Shown: piece after piece, positions 1 to 8,372 of the stretch
Position numbering within the stretch: the stretch's first letter is position 1
Layout: each line of letters opens with the position of its first letter
The notes under the pieces: generated by a model
What the model was told of the DNA's origin: nothing
Database searches by the model: none
The model's input: the letters and a program-made list of their open reading frames with translations, nothing else
From: Microbacterium sp. 70-16
Lineage (GTDB): Bacteria; Actinomycetota; Actinomycetes; Actinomycetales; Microbacteriaceae
Length of the DNA: 64,000 nucleotides
Reading direction: 5' to 3'
Assembly: GCF_001898315.1 (NCBI RefSeq)
Contig: NZ_MKTQ01000016.1
Location: 61,923-125,922, forward strand
Program-made: the position numbers and the translations under genes

Positions 1-18
1 CGGGGGCCAGGGGCGCGG

Positions 19-513
19 TCAGCGGAGGCGCTTGACCATCGTGCTGCGGCCGTGGCCGGCCGCGGTCACAGCGAAGCCCTCGCTGCGATAGAAGGTCTGC
101 GCGAAGTTGCCGCGCTCGACCGACAGGCTGATGCGGCCGAAGCCCTGCGCCCGGGCGTGCTCGCACAGCTGCTGAAGCAGGGCGCGCCCCACGCCGTGGG
201 CGCGCCAGATGGGCCGCACGCCGATGATGAGCTCGGGCACCCCCGTGCCGACGTAGCCGAACCCGGGATCGGTGCGCGGCAGCATCCGATACCAGGCGGC
301 GCCGACGGGGCTGTCCTGCGCGTCGACCGCGATGAACCCGGCATCCCCCGGCCGCATCCACCCGGTGACGTACCGACTGTGGTCAGAGCTGGTCATCACC
401 TGGTGCTTCGGCCGGGCGCCGCCCTCGCGCCAGTTCGCAGCCTCCACCACCATGTCGCCGAGGGAGGCGCCATCGGCCTGGACGGCCGGTCGAAGACGGA
501 ACGACGCTGCCAT
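19..513 (-). CDS. GNAT family N-acetyltransferase
   Basis: Predicted GCN5-related N-acetyltransferase of 164 residues, cytosolic and acetyl-CoA dependent, substrate unknown. The acetyl-CoA loop is visible as R104-A-H-G-V-G-R-A-L-L (R/Q-x-x-G-x-G pattern), followed by N136 and the FY..GF segment at 141-147 that closes the fold. Length is normal for a single-domain GNAT. It follows the RNase J gene on the same strand after 23 nt, but TAACAT lies 6 nt before its ATG, so it may also be transcribed alone. The target could be a small molecule or a protein; the neighbourhood does not say which. Confidence 0.85.
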   Translation of the reverse strand: MAASFRLRPAVQADGASLGDMVVEAANWREGGARPKHQVMTSSDHSRYVTGWMRPGDAGFIAVDAQDSPVGAAWYRMLPRTDPGFGYVGTGVPELIIGVRPIWRAHGVGRALLQQLCEHARAQGFGRISLSVERGNFAQTFYRSEGFAVTAAGHGRSTMVKRLR

Positions 514-519
514 GGCCAG

Positions 520-525
520 ATGTTA
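520..525 (-). promoter_or_regulatory. -10 box of the GNAT gene
   Basis: TAACAT on the minus strand, ending 6 nt before the ATG at 513; no Shine-Dalgarno between them, so a leaderless start is predicted. Confidence 0.5.
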
Positions 526-536
526 GCCGGAGTGTG

Positions 537-2213
537 TTACGCCTCGATGACGAGCGGCACGATCATGGGGCGGCGACGCAGCTGCTGGTTGACCCAGCGA
601 CCGATCGTGCGGCGCACGACCTGCGACAGCGCATGCGTGTCGCGGACGCCCGACTGCGCGGCCTCGGTGAGGGCGGCGGCGATCTTGGGCTTGACCGAGT
701 CGAAGACGCTGTCGTCCTCGGCGAAACCGCGCGCGTGGATCTCGGGCCCCGTGATGATCCGGCCGCTCGAGGCATCCACCACGACGATCACCGAGATGAA
801 GCCCTCTTCGCCGAGGATGCGGCGGTCCTTGAGGTCGGCGTCGGTGATCTCACCGACGGTCGAGCCGTCGACGTAGACGAAGCCGAGGTCGAGCTGCCCG
901 ACGACCTTCGCGACGCCGTCACGCAGGTCGACGACGGTGCCGTTCTCGGCGATGATCGTGTTCTCTGCCGGGATGCCCGTGTCTTGCGCGAGCTTCGCGT
1001 TGGCCATCAGGTGCCGGTACTCGCCGTGCACGGGCATGACGTTGCGCGGCTGCAGGATGTTGTAGCAGTACAGCAGCTCGCCGGCGGCGGCGTGACCCGA
1101 GACGTGGACCTTCGCGTTGCCCTTGTGCACGACGTTGGCGCCGAGCTTGGTGAGCCCGTCGATGACGCGGTAGACGGCGTTCTCGTTGCCCGGGATGAGG
1201 CTGGATGCCAGGATCACGGTGTCGCCGGGACCGGGCTCGATCGCGTGGTCGAGGTTCGCCATGCGGCTGAGCACAGCCATCGGTTCGCCCTGCGAACCGG
1301 TCGACATGTAGACGATCTTGTCGTCGGGCAGGTCTTGCGCCTTCTTGTAGTCGATCAGCACGCCGTCCGGCACGCGCAGGTAGCCGAGGTCCTCGGCGAT
1401 CGTCATGTTGCGCACCATCGAGCGGCCGAGGAAGGCGACGCGCCGACCGTTCGCGGCGGCTGCGTCGATGACCTGCTGCACGCGGTGCACGTGGCTCGAG
1501 AAGCTCGCGACGATGACGCGGCGCGGGGCCTTCGCGATGACCTGGTCCAGAACCGGCCCGATCGCGCGCTCGGTGGGCGTGAAGCCGGGGACGTCGGCGT
1601 TCGTCGAGTCGACGAGGAACAGGTCGACCCCGTCTTCGCCGAGGCTCGCGAACGCGCGGAGGTCGGTGAGGCGCCCGTCCAGCGGCAGCTGGTCCATCTT
1701 GAAGTCACCCGTGGCGAGCACGGTGCCAGCATCCGTGTGGATGGCGACGGCGAGGGCATCCGGAATCGAGTGGTTGACCGCGACGAACTCGAGGTCGAAC
1801 GGGCCGACCTCTTCCTCTTCGCCTTCGGCGACGGTGAGCGTGTACGCCTTGATGCGGTGCTCCTTGAGCTTCGCCTCGACGAGCGCGAGCGTGAGCTGCG
1901 AGCCGATGAGGGGAATGTCGCTCTTGAGCTTGAGCAGGTACGGTACGGCGCCGATGTGGTCTTCGTGACCGTGCGTCAGCACGAGGCCGACGACGTCATC
2001 GAGCCGGTTCTTGATCGGCTCGAAGTCGGGCAGGATCAGGTCGACACCGGGCTGGTGCTCTTCGGGGAACAGCACCCCGCAGTCGACGATCAGCAGCTTG
2101 CCGTCGTACTCGAAGACGGTCATGTTGCGGCCGACCTCGCCGAGCCCGCCGAGCGGGATGACACGCAGGCTGCCCTTCTCGAGGGCAGGGGCTTCGTAGA
2201 CGTTCGTGGGCAT
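537..2213 (-). CDS. rnj: ribonuclease J
   Basis: Metallo-beta-lactamase/beta-CASP ribonuclease of 558 residues with 5'-to-3' exonuclease and endonuclease activity on mRNA and pre-rRNA. The zinc motif H81-G-H-E-D-H-I-G is intact, with later metal ligands in VNHSIPD and TGDFKMD; the beta-CASP region fills the middle and a small RNase J C-terminal domain ends the protein. I chose the ATG at 2213 because GAAGGAG sits 7 nt upstream; an in-frame start 13 codons earlier has no such support. It lies 63 nt behind dapA on the same strand, the adjacency usual in actinobacteria, so the two are probably co-transcribed. Confidence 0.96.
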   Translation of the reverse strand: MPTNVYEAPALEKGSLRVIPLGGLGEVGRNMTVFEYDGKLLIVDCGVLFPEEHQPGVDLILPDFEPIKNRLDDVVGLVLTHGHEDHIGAVPYLLKLKSDIPLIGSQLTLALVEAKLKEHRIKAYTLTVAEGEEEEVGPFDLEFVAVNHSIPDALAVAIHTDAGTVLATGDFKMDQLPLDGRLTDLRAFASLGEDGVDLFLVDSTNADVPGFTPTERAIGPVLDQVIAKAPRRVIVASFSSHVHRVQQVIDAAAANGRRVAFLGRSMVRNMTIAEDLGYLRVPDGVLIDYKKAQDLPDDKIVYMSTGSQGEPMAVLSRMANLDHAIEPGPGDTVILASSLIPGNENAVYRVIDGLTKLGANVVHKGNAKVHVSGHAAAGELLYCYNILQPRNVMPVHGEYRHLMANAKLAQDTGIPAENTIIAENGTVVDLRDGVAKVVGQLDLGFVYVDGSTVGEITDADLKDRRILGEEGFISVIVVVDASSGRIITGPEIHARGFAEDDSVFDSVKPKIAAALTEAAQSGVRDTHALSQVVRRTIGRWVNQQLRRRPMIVPLVIEA

Positions 2214-2276
2214 CGGATGCCTCCTTCGGACACCGGCCACATGGCCGGGCATCCGTGATCATGAGTTCGTGCGGTG

Positions 2277-3254
2277 TCAGCGAGTCGTGCCGTGCACCTT
2301 GGGGAGCGCTCCGCCGGCGGCCGCGTTGCGGTCGGGGCGGAAGTTGGAGAAGTCGGCGCCCTCGACGCCCTTGACGAGCGCCAGCTCGTCTTCGATGAGT
2401 GCGGCCTCCCATTCCTCCGGCCCCACGAGGGGCAGGCGGACGCGGGGGCTGGAGATGCGGCCGAGGCCGTGCAGGATGTACTTCGCGCTGACGGTGCCGG
2501 GCACGTGTGTCATGACGGCGCGCACGAGCGGTTCGAGGCTCTGGTGCGCGGCGGTCGCGGCGGCGAGGTCGCCGCGGTTCACGGCATCCACCATCACGCG
2601 GTACGGGGCCGCCGTGATGTTCGCGGTGACGCCGATGAGGCCCGTCGCGCCGATCGCCATGTGCGGCAGCGCGTTCGCGTCATCACCCGAGAAGTACAGC
2701 AGGTCGGTCTGGTTGAGCACGCGGCTGACCTCGCTGAAGTCACCCTTGGCGTCTTTCACGGCGAGGATGTTCGGGTGCTTGGCGAGGCGCAGGATCGTCT
2801 CGTACTTGATCGGCACACCCGTGCGGCCCGGGATGTCGTAGAGGATCACGGGCAGGTCGGTCGCGTCGGCGACGAGGCGGAAGTGCGTGAGGATGCCCGC
2901 CTGCGTGGGCTTGTTGTAGTACGGCGTGACGATCATGATGCCGTCGGCGCCAGCCTTCTCACTGGCTTTGTAGAGCTCGATCGCGTGCGCGGTCTCGTTC
3001 GAGCCACCGCCCGTGATGATCTTGGCGCGGCCCGCGGCGACGTCCTTGCCGACCTCGACGAGACGGAGCTTCTCGGGGTCGGTGAGGGTGGAGGTCTCGC
3101 CCGTCGTGCCCGTGACGACGATGCCGTCGGCGCCCGCCGTGATGACGTCGTCCATGTGCTTCTCGACAGCGGGCCAGTCGACCTCACCGTCGGCCGTCAT
3201 CGGAGTGACGAGCGCGACGAGAACCTGTCCGAAGGGGTTGCCCGTGTGCGTCAT
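2277..3254 (-). CDS. dapA: 4-hydroxy-tetrahydrodipicolinate synthase
   Basis: Condenses pyruvate with L-aspartate semialdehyde, the first committed step of lysine/diaminopimelate synthesis; cytosolic class I aldolase, 325 residues. G49-T-T-G-E carries the catalytic threonine, Y112/Y113 and Y139 match the tyrosines of the proton relay, R144 lies in IPGRTG, and K167 in AVKDAKGD is the Schiff-base lysine. The C-terminus runs about 25 residues beyond the usual barrel and is Gly/Ala-rich. Transcription probably begins at the ATG itself (TAGCCT 6 nt upstream) and continues into rnj. dapB lies 6 kb away in a separate unit. Confidence 0.97.
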   Translation of the reverse strand: MTHTGNPFGQVLVALVTPMTADGEVDWPAVEKHMDDVITAGADGIVVTGTTGETSTLTDPEKLRLVEVGKDVAAGRAKIITGGGSNETAHAIELYKASEKAGADGIMIVTPYYNKPTQAGILTHFRLVADATDLPVILYDIPGRTGVPIKYETILRLAKHPNILAVKDAKGDFSEVSRVLNQTDLLYFSGDDANALPHMAIGATGLIGVTANITAAPYRVMVDAVNRGDLAAATAAHQSLEPLVRAVMTHVPGTVSAKYILHGLGRISSPRVRLPLVGPEEWEAALIEDELALVKGVEGADFSNFRPDRNAAAGGALPKVHGTTR

Positions 3255-3260
3255 GCCTCA

Positions 3261-3266
3261 AGGCTA
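3261..3266 (-). promoter_or_regulatory. -10 box of dapA
   Basis: TAGCCT on the minus strand, 6 nt before the dapA ATG; leaderless geometry. Confidence 0.6.
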
Positions 3267-3326
3267 GCGGGTCGAGGGTGTGGTTTCGGTGCGGGGTTTC
3301 GATGGGTGCGGGTGCTCTTGGGGAGG

Positions 3327-4091
3327 TCAGCGGCCCGTGCGGGCGAGGCGGGCGGCGAGCGGCGCGGGCAGCAGGCGCACGGCGCCGACCAGAATCTTGT
3401 AGCGCAGCGACGGGATCGAGACGGCCTTGCCCTGCGCGGCGTCGCGCAGCGCCTCGCGGACGACGTCTGAGGCATCCAGCCACAGGAACGCCGGGATGCC
3501 CTCGTGCCCGGGCGCGAGTCCGAGCCGCGCGTGGAAGTTCGTGTGCGTGAAGCCCGGGCAGACGGCCGTGACGGTGACCCCGCGGGGTGCGTAGACGGCG
3601 TTCGCCCAGCGACTGAACGAGACGATCCACGCCTTGACGGCGCCGTAGGTGCCGCGGGGCATGAAGGCGGCGACGGATGCCACGTTGATGATCCGTCCGC
3701 TCCCCCGCCCGAGCATCGCGTTCAGCGCGGCGTGGCTCAGGCGCATCGTGGCGCGCACGTGCAGGTTGAGGTGTCGCTGCTCATCGGTGAAGTCGTTCGC
3801 GGCGAAGTCGAGGTCGAGGCCGAAACCGGCGTTGTTGACGAGGATGCCGATCGGTCGCTCCGGATCGGACAGCCGCTCCGCCACCGACTCGAGCCCCTCG
3901 TCGTCGACGAGATCGGCGACGAGCACCTCGATCTCGACCCGGTGGTCGGCCCGCAGTCGCGCGGCGATCTCCTCGAGCGCCGCGCGGTCGCGCGCGACGA
4001 GGACGAGATCCGCCCCACGCGCCGCGAGCTGGTGCGCGAACTCCGCGCCGAGGCCCGAACTCGCTCCCGTGATCAGCGCCGTCTTCGCCAT
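3327..4091 (-). CDS. SDR family oxidoreductase
   Basis: Classical short-chain dehydrogenase/reductase, 254 residues, cytosolic, NAD(P)H dependent, substrate unknown. The cofactor motif T8-G-A-S-S-G-L-G is at the N-terminus, the structural NNAG is at 86-89, and the catalytic serine, tyrosine and lysine are S139, Y149 and K153. The sequence PGFTHTNF follows, as in fatty-acyl or steroid-type SDRs. It is a single gene: dapA lies downstream in the same direction but has its own promoter, and folA ends upstream beyond a palindrome. TAGGCT 6 nt before the ATG supports this start. Confidence 0.9.
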   Translation of the reverse strand: MAKTALITGASSGLGAEFAHQLAARGADLVLVARDRAALEEIAARLRADHRVEIEVLVADLVDDEGLESVAERLSDPERPIGILVNNAGFGLDLDFAANDFTDEQRHLNLHVRATMRLSHAALNAMLGRGSGRIINVASVAAFMPRGTYGAVKAWIVSFSRWANAVYAPRGVTVTAVCPGFTHTNFHARLGLAPGHEGIPAFLWLDASDVVREALRDAAQGKAVSIPSLRYKILVGAVRLLPAPLAARLARTGR

Positions 4092-4097
4092 GCGCCC

Positions 4098-4103
4098 AGC
4101 CTA
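4098..4103 (-). promoter_or_regulatory. -10 box of the SDR gene
   Basis: TAGGCT on the minus strand with a 6-nt spacer to the ATG at 4091; no ribosome-binding site. Confidence 0.6.
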
Positions 4104-4123
4104 CGGGGGCCTCAGCCGTGCAG

Positions 4124-4196
4124 TTCGGGAGGAGATTTCGCTTCGGGAGGATGAATCGGGCGGATATCTCCTCCGGAACGGAAATCTCCTCCCGAA
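4124..4196. repeat. 18-bp-phased palindromic tetrad behind folA
   Basis: A 16-bp arm (4124-4139, TTCGGGAGGAGATTTC) is matched perfectly by its reverse complement at 4181-4196. A second, diverged copy of each arm lies inside: direct unit at 4142 (18 nt after the first) and inverted unit at 4163 (18 nt before the last). It lies just 3' of folA and 5' of the SDR gene, so it may act as the folA terminator. Its geometry matches the AACAGGC repeats elsewhere in the window although the sequence does not. Confidence 0.8.
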
Positions 4197-4241
4197 GCGC
4201 AGGCCGCGGGCGCGGCTGCCCGGGGTGGGCGCCCCGCGCCC

Positions 4242-4742
4242 TCAGCCCCGAATCAGGGTGAGGAAGCGGTACGGCACCCCGCTGCGCGACACGGCCCAGC
4301 CGTCGGCGGGCTCGACCCCGGCGACAGCCCAGCCGGAGCGATCCGGGGCGAACGTGTCGCCGTCCGCGATCTCGAGGTCGAGCTCGGTCACCTCGAGCAC
4401 GTCGGCACGCTCGATCGCCTCCGCGAACAGCCCGGCGCCGCCGATGACCCAGGCATCCGGCGCGGATGCCACGAGCGCGAGCGCGGTATCCAGCGACGAC
4501 GCGCGCTCCGCGCCGTCTGCTTCCCAGGCGCCGTTGCGCGTCACGACGATGTTGCGCCGCCCGGGCAGCGGTCGGAACCGCTCGGGGAACGAATCCCACG
4601 TGCGCCGCCCCATGATGACGGGGGCGCCGGTCGTCTTCGCACGGAAGTGGGCGAGGTCTTCCGGCACGTGCCAGGGCATCCCGCCGTCACGCCCGATGAC
4701 GCGCCCGCGCGCCTCGGCCCAGATCAGGCCGAGTCTGGTCAT
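4242..4742 (-). CDS. folA: dihydrofolate reductase
   Basis: Reduces dihydrofolate to tetrahydrofolate with NADPH; 166 residues, cytosolic. Family signatures are the N-terminal [19 protein letters not shown] stretch with the PW dipeptide, the acidic residue in VPEDLAHF that binds the pteridine, GRRTWDSFP, and the second glycine motif VIGGAGLF. The ATG overlaps the TGA of thyA as ATGA, so translation is probably coupled: ThyA oxidises methylene-tetrahydrofolate to dihydrofolate and this enzyme regenerates the cofactor. The long palindrome at 4124-4196 lies directly downstream. Confidence 0.96.
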   Translation of the reverse strand: MTRLGLIWAEARGRVIGRDGGMPWHVPEDLAHFRAKTTGAPVIMGRRTWDSFPERFRPLPGRRNIVVTRNGAWEADGAERASSLDTALALVASAPDAWVIGGAGLFAEAIERADVLEVTELDLEIADGDTFAPDRSGWAVAGVEPADGWAVSRSGVPYRFLTLIRG

Positions 4743-5551
4743 ACCGCCACCGCGGCGCGGATGGCGGGGTGGTGCTGATAGTTCTCGACCACAATGTCTT
4801 CGAACGTGTAGTCGAAGATCGAGTCGGGCTTACGTGCGAAGCTCAGCGTCGGATACGGGTACGGGTCGCGGGAGAGCTGCTCGCGCACCTGCTCGACGTG
4901 GTTGTCGTACACGTGGCAGTCGCCGCCGGTCCACACGAAGTCGCCCGGCTGAAGACCCGTCTGCTGCGCGATCATGAGCGTCAGCAGCGCGTACGAGGCG
5001 ATGTTGAACGGCACCCCGAGGAACATGTCGGCAGAGCGCTGGTACAGCTGGCACGAGAGCTTGCCGTCGGCGACGTAGAACTGGAACAGCGCGTGGCACG
5101 GCGCGAGCGCCATGTTCGGGATGTCGGCCGGGTTCCACGCCGACACGATGAGCCGGCGCGAGTCGGGGTTCGTGCGGATCTGCTCGATCACCTGGGTGAT
5201 CTGGTCGATCGGCTCGCCCGACGGCGTCGGCCACGACCGCCACTGCACGCCGTAGACGGGGCCGAGCTCGCCCGAGGTATCCGCCCATTCATCCCAGATC
5301 GTGACGCCGTTCTCCTGCAGCCAACTCACGTTCGACTCACCGCGCAGGAACCACAGCAGCTCGTAGACGATCGACTTCAGGTGCACGCGCTTGGTCGTGA
5401 TCAGCGGGAAGCCCTGCGCCAGGTCGAAGCGGATCTGCCGCCCGAACACGCTCGTGGTGCCGGTTCCGGTGCGATCGTCCTTGTGCACACCGTCTGCGAG
5501 CACCTCACGCAGGAGGTCTTCGTAGGGGGTGGGAATGGATGCCGCGCTCAC
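4739..5551 (-). CDS. thyA: thymidylate synthase
   Basis: Methylates dUMP to dTMP using methylene-tetrahydrofolate; 270 residues, cytosolic homodimer. The nucleophile is C152 in [12 protein letters not shown]; the phosphate-binding arginines in DRTGTGT and [10 protein letters not shown] and the dUMP-binding [20 protein letters not shown] segment are all present. The start is GTG ([12 protein letters not shown]), with TAGTCT 6 nt upstream, giving a leaderless message. It forms a two-gene operon with folA through a 4-nt overlap. This is a classical ThyA, so the flavin-dependent ThyX would not be needed, though it could exist elsewhere. Confidence 0.97.
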   Translation of the reverse strand: MSAASIPTPYEDLLREVLADGVHKDDRTGTGTTSVFGRQIRFDLAQGFPLITTKRVHLKSIVYELLWFLRGESNVSWLQENGVTIWDEWADTSGELGPVYGVQWRSWPTPSGEPIDQITQVIEQIRTNPDSRRLIVSAWNPADIPNMALAPCHALFQFYVADGKLSCQLYQRSADMFLGVPFNIASYALLTLMIAQQTGLQPGDFVWTGGDCHVYDNHVEQVREQLSRDPYPYPTLSFARKPDSIFDYTFEDIVVENYQHHPAIRAAVAV

Positions 5552-5557
5552 GCTGCC

Positions 5558-5563
5558 AGACTA
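5558..5563 (-). promoter_or_regulatory. -10 box of thyA-folA
   Basis: TAGTCT on the minus strand, 6 nt before the thyA GTG. Confidence 0.55.
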
Positions 5564-5682
5564 CCGGCGGCCACCCCTACCCGGGGCCGGCCGCGCGGGG
5601 GTGAATGTGACATCGCGTCGTCATACGGCGACCAGCAGGTGTCACACGGCGGCATCCGGCGCTCATACCGGTCTCAGCCCCG

Positions 5683-5688
5683 TAAACT
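5683..5688 (+). promoter_or_regulatory. -10 box of the thioredoxin-like gene
   Basis: TAAACT, 8 nt before the GTG at 5697; decides the start because no Shine-Dalgarno is present. Confidence 0.5.
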
Positions 5689-5696
5689 ACTCGGTT

Positions 5697-6134
5697 GTGA
5701 ACCTTCCCGCCGCCGTCCTCATCCTCACCGCGCTGCTCGCGGTGACGGTCGGCGTCGGCGTGTTCCTGCGCTGGCAGCAGAACCGGCCGCGCCACCTCGA
5801 CCCGAGCGAGGTCGTCGAACCCGAGCGCCTGGGCGCCGATACCCTCGGCGAGCGCGCGACGCTGCTGCAGTTCAGCACCGAGATGTGCAGCCGCTGCCCC
5901 GGCGTCCACCGCACGCTCGACGCGATCGCCGGATCGTACGACGGCGTCCTGCACCTCGACGTCGACCTGACGCATCGCCCCGACATCGCGAAGCACTTCC
6001 ACGTGCTGCAGACTCCGACGACGCTGATCCTCGACCGTGATGGCGTCGTGCAGACGCGCTTCGGCGGAACACCCAGCCGCACAGCCGTCGAACTCGAGCT
6101 CGCCCGCATCACGACGGAGGATGCCCGTGTCTGA
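5697..6134 (+). CDS. membrane-anchored thioredoxin-family protein
   Basis: 145 residues starting at GTG. Residues 3-25 form one hydrophobic segment (signal anchor), followed by a thioredoxin fold with C64-S-R-C67 preceded by STEM and the cis-proline P107 in QTPTTL, so a thiol-disulfide exchange role outside the membrane is likely. The active-site dipeptide S-R differs from the G-P of thioredoxin. The reading frame extends upstream, but those codons look non-coding and the TAAACT box points to this GTG. The stop overlaps the start of the DUF4395 gene, a partnership seen across actinobacteria, so the two probably act together in envelope redox chemistry. Confidence 0.85.
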   Translation: MNLPAAVLILTALLAVTVGVGVFLRWQQNRPRHLDPSEVVEPERLGADTLGERATLLQFSTEMCSRCPGVHRTLDAIAGSYDGVLHLDVDLTHRPDIAKHFHVLQTPTTLILDRDGVVQTRFGGTPSRTAVELELARITTEDARV

Positions 6135-6693
6135 GACCCCCGCCGGCATTGATCCGCGCGGGCCGCGCTTCGCGGCCGGCATCACCGCCGTGCTGCTGCT
6201 GGTCGCGACGTTCCTGAGCCTCGTCGGCTCGTCCACCGCGCGCAGCTTTGGGTGGTTCGGCTACCAGCCCCTCGCCGCCGAGACGTACGCGACGGGGAGC
6301 TTCGTGCTGCCCACCCTCAGCGTCGCCGAGCGGGCCGCCGACCCGGGCTTCCTGCTGACGCTCGTGATCGCGCTGCTGTTCCTGTGGGGCGTGCTCTCGC
6401 CGCGCACGGCGCCGTGGGGTGCGCTCTTCCGCCGGTTCGTGCAGCCGCGTCTGGCGCCGCCGACCGACCTCGAAGACCCGCGGCCTCCGCGCTTCGCGCA
6501 GGGCGTCGGCCTGTTCGTGACAGCGGTCGGGTTGGTCCTGCACCTGGTGGGCGTGCCGTGGGCGTTGCCGATCGCCGCCGCCATGGCGTTCATCGCCGCG
6601 TTCCTCAACGCTGTGTTCGGCCTGTGCCTCGGATGCCAGCTGTACCTCGTGCTGCAGCGGGCGGGCATCGTCGGTCGCGCCGCGACCGCCTGA
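6127..6693 (+). CDS. DUF4395 family membrane protein
   Basis: 188 residues with about four membrane segments and the family signature NAVFGLCLGCQLYL near the C-terminus, whose two cysteines suggest redox exchange with the preceding thioredoxin-like protein. GGAGG at 6116-6120 lies 6 nt before the GTG at 6127; the ATG at 6121 touches the Shine-Dalgarno and is less likely. The gene overlaps its neighbour by 8 nt. Biochemical function is not known for the family; a partner role in thiol-disulfide transfer is an inference from the fixed pairing and the CxxC. Confidence 0.85.
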   Translation: MSETPAGIDPRGPRFAAGITAVLLLVATFLSLVGSSTARSFGWFGYQPLAAETYATGSFVLPTLSVAERAADPGFLLTLVIALLFLWGVLSPRTAPWGALFRRFVQPRLAPPTDLEDPRPPRFAQGVGLFVTAVGLVLHLVGVPWALPIAAAMAFIAAFLNAVFGLCLGCQLYLVLQRAGIVGRAATA

Positions 6694-6720
6694 CCCCTCC
6701 CCTGGTCCGCTCGCGCCGTC

Positions 6721-6766
6721 TAGGCTCGAGACAGGTGCGAACGCGCCCCGATCCGACCCAGGAGGA
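6721..6766 (+). promoter_or_regulatory. promoter and ribosome-binding site of the OsmC gene
   Basis: TAGGCT at 6721-6726 would place the transcript start near 6733, leaving about 40 nt of leader that contains AGGAGG at 6761-6766, 6 nt before the ATG. Unlike most genes here this one is not leaderless. Confidence 0.5.
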
Positions 6767-6772
6767 GCCATC

Positions 6773-7198
6773 ATGAGCGTGACCAGCGAAGCGACCACCA
6801 GTTGGAAGGGCAGCCTGTTCGAGGGAGCCGGCGACGTCGCGCTCGAGAGCTCCAACCAGGGGCCGTTCGCTGTCAACTGGAAGGCGCGCAGCGAGGGCTC
6901 CACGTCGGTGACGACGCCGGAAGAGCTCATCGCGGCGGCGCACTCGTCGTGCTACAGCATGGCGCTGTCGAACGCCCTCGCGCAGAATGGCACCCCGCCC
7001 GAGACGGTCGAGACGACGGCATCCGTCACCTTCATCCCGGGCACCGGGATCACCGGATCGCACCTCAACGTCAACGCCGTCGTGCCGGGCCTGTCGGCCG
7101 AGGACTTCGCGCGCATCGCGGACGAGGCGAAGGTCGGATGCCCCGTGTCGGCCGCGCTCGCGGGCATCGAGATCACCCTCGAGGCAACGCTTGCCTGA
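6773..7198 (+). CDS. OsmC family peroxiredoxin
   Basis: 141-residue OsmC/Ohr-type thiol peroxidase that reduces organic hydroperoxides in the cytosol as a dimer. The two redox cysteines are C60 in AAHSSCYSMALS and C123 in AKVGCPVSAAL, the spacing expected for the family. The ATG has a strong AGGAGG Shine-Dalgarno. The downstream epimerase gene starts inside its last codons, so they are probably co-transcribed. It sits behind the thioredoxin/DUF4395 pair, making a small thiol-redox neighbourhood. Confidence 0.93.
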   Translation: MSVTSEATTSWKGSLFEGAGDVALESSNQGPFAVNWKARSEGSTSVTTPEELIAAAHSSCYSMALSNALAQNGTPPETVETTASVTFIPGTGITGSHLNVNAVVPGLSAEDFARIADEAKVGCPVSAALAGIEITLEATLA

Positions 7199-8102
7199 TG
7201 CCGCAGGGCGCGTCGTCGTGGCCGGTTCGTCCGGTCTGATCGGCGGCGCGCTCGTCGCAGCGCTGCGCGCGGACGGCGTCGAAGTCACGCGGCTCGTGCG
7301 CCGTGCCGCAACCGCGCCGGACGAGGTCTCGTGGGATCCGCAGCGTGAGCGACTCGATCCCGCGGTGCTCGAGGGCGCCCGCGCGGTCGTGGGGCTCAAC
7401 GGCGCGAGCATCGGGCGCTTCCCCTGGACGCGCCGCTACAAGCACGACCTCGTGTGGTCGCGCATCGCGCCGACGCAGGCGATCGCCGCCGCGGTGCGGG
7501 CGCTCGGCGACGACGCCCCGGCGCTGGTCTCGGGCTCGGCGGTCGGGTACTACCCGTCGGCGCCCGGTGTGCGATTGACGGAGGATTCCCCGCGCGGCGA
7601 CACGTTCCTGGCCGATCTGTGCGGCGAGTGGGAGACGGCGGCGCGCAGCGCCGGGCCTGCCGCGCGCGTCGCACTGCTGCGCACCGCGCCCGTCGTGCAC
7701 GCCGAGGGCGTGCTCGCGCCACTGCTCACGCTCACGCGGTTCGGCGTGTCGGGGCCGATCGGCCGCGGCACGCAGGTGTGGCCGTGGATCTCGCTGACCG
7801 ACGAGGTGCGCGCGATTCGGCACGTGATCGACAGCGATCTGGACGGACCCGTCAACCTCACCGGGCCGACGCGGGCCACCGCAAACGATCTCGGCTTCGC
7901 GCTCGCGGTGCGCATGAACCGCCCCTACCTCGTGCGGGCGCCGGAGTGGGGCATGCGGGCGGTGCTCGGCACGGATGCGACCGAAGCACTGCTGACCTGC
8001 GACATGGATGTCGCGCCGGCCGCGCTCGAGGCATCCGGCTTCACCTTCACGCACGCGACCGTCGAGGATGCCGTCGCCGCGGCCGTCCCCGCCGCGGCGT
8101 AG
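7191..8102 (+). CDS. TIGR01777 family epimerase (SULA type)
   Basis: 303-residue extended-SDR protein of the YfcH/SULA group. The N-terminus VVVAGSSGLIGGALVAAL is the dinucleotide-binding loop, NGASIGRFPW and the WPWISLTDEV block are hallmarks of the family, and the C-terminal DUF1731-like segment (APEWGMRAVLG) is complete. Substrate is unknown; members are linked to envelope or cell-division effects in other bacteria, but not firmly. I chose TTG at 7191 (MPDAAGRVV), which overlaps the OsmC gene by 8 nt; no later start keeps the nucleotide-binding loop. A tandem repeat and a large palindrome follow the stop. Confidence 0.85.
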   Translation: MPDAAGRVVVAGSSGLIGGALVAALRADGVEVTRLVRRAATAPDEVSWDPQRERLDPAVLEGARAVVGLNGASIGRFPWTRRYKHDLVWSRIAPTQAIAAAVRALGDDAPALVSGSAVGYYPSAPGVRLTEDSPRGDTFLADLCGEWETAARSAGPAARVALLRTAPVVHAEGVLAPLLTLTRFGVSGPIGRGTQVWPWISLTDEVRAIRHVIDSDLDGPVNLTGPTRATANDLGFALAVRMNRPYLVRAPEWGMRAVLGTDATEALLTCDMDVAPAALEASGFTFTHATVEDAVAAAVPAAA

Positions 8103-8110
8103 CGCCGCGC

Positions 8111-8197
8111 GGTCACGCGCTCCGCGCGGCGCGGCCCGCGGTCACGCGCTCCGCGCGGCGCGGCCCGCGGTCACGCGCTCCGCGCGGCGCGGCCCGC
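8111..8197. repeat. 29-bp tandem repeat, three copies
   Basis: Three identical 29-bp units start at 8111, 8140 and 8169 (each begins GGTCACGCGCTCC); a fourth at 8198 breaks off after GGT. It begins 9 bp after the epimerase stop. Perfect identity suggests recent slippage. Confidence 0.95.
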
Positions 8198-8216
8198 GGT
8201 CGTGGTCTCCACCGTG

Positions 8217-8322
8217 CCGCCGCAATAACTCAGGATCGAGTGGTCGGCGTCGGGCGGCCGACCGCGGAATGACGCGGCGCGCCCATGGGCGGGGCCGCGC
8301 ATCTCCTGAGTTATTGCGGCGG
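8217..8322. repeat. 19-bp inverted repeat with 68-bp loop
   Basis: CCGCCGCAATAACTCAGGA at 8217-8235 and its exact reverse complement at 8304-8322, between two convergent genes. The arm holds an unusually AT-rich core (AATAACTCA). It could be a bidirectional terminator, although neither side carries a T run. Confidence 0.9.
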
Positions 8323-8372
8323 GCGGTTCACCAGCCCCGCGCGGTTGCGCGCACGGCCGGTCCGGCGGCCGG

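Noticed and set aside
534..2258. Long plus-strand open frame opposite RNase J
   Set aside because: It mirrors rnj codon by codon; high GC at third positions keeps the antisense frame open, and the translation is a low-complexity Arg/Asp/Val string without motifs.
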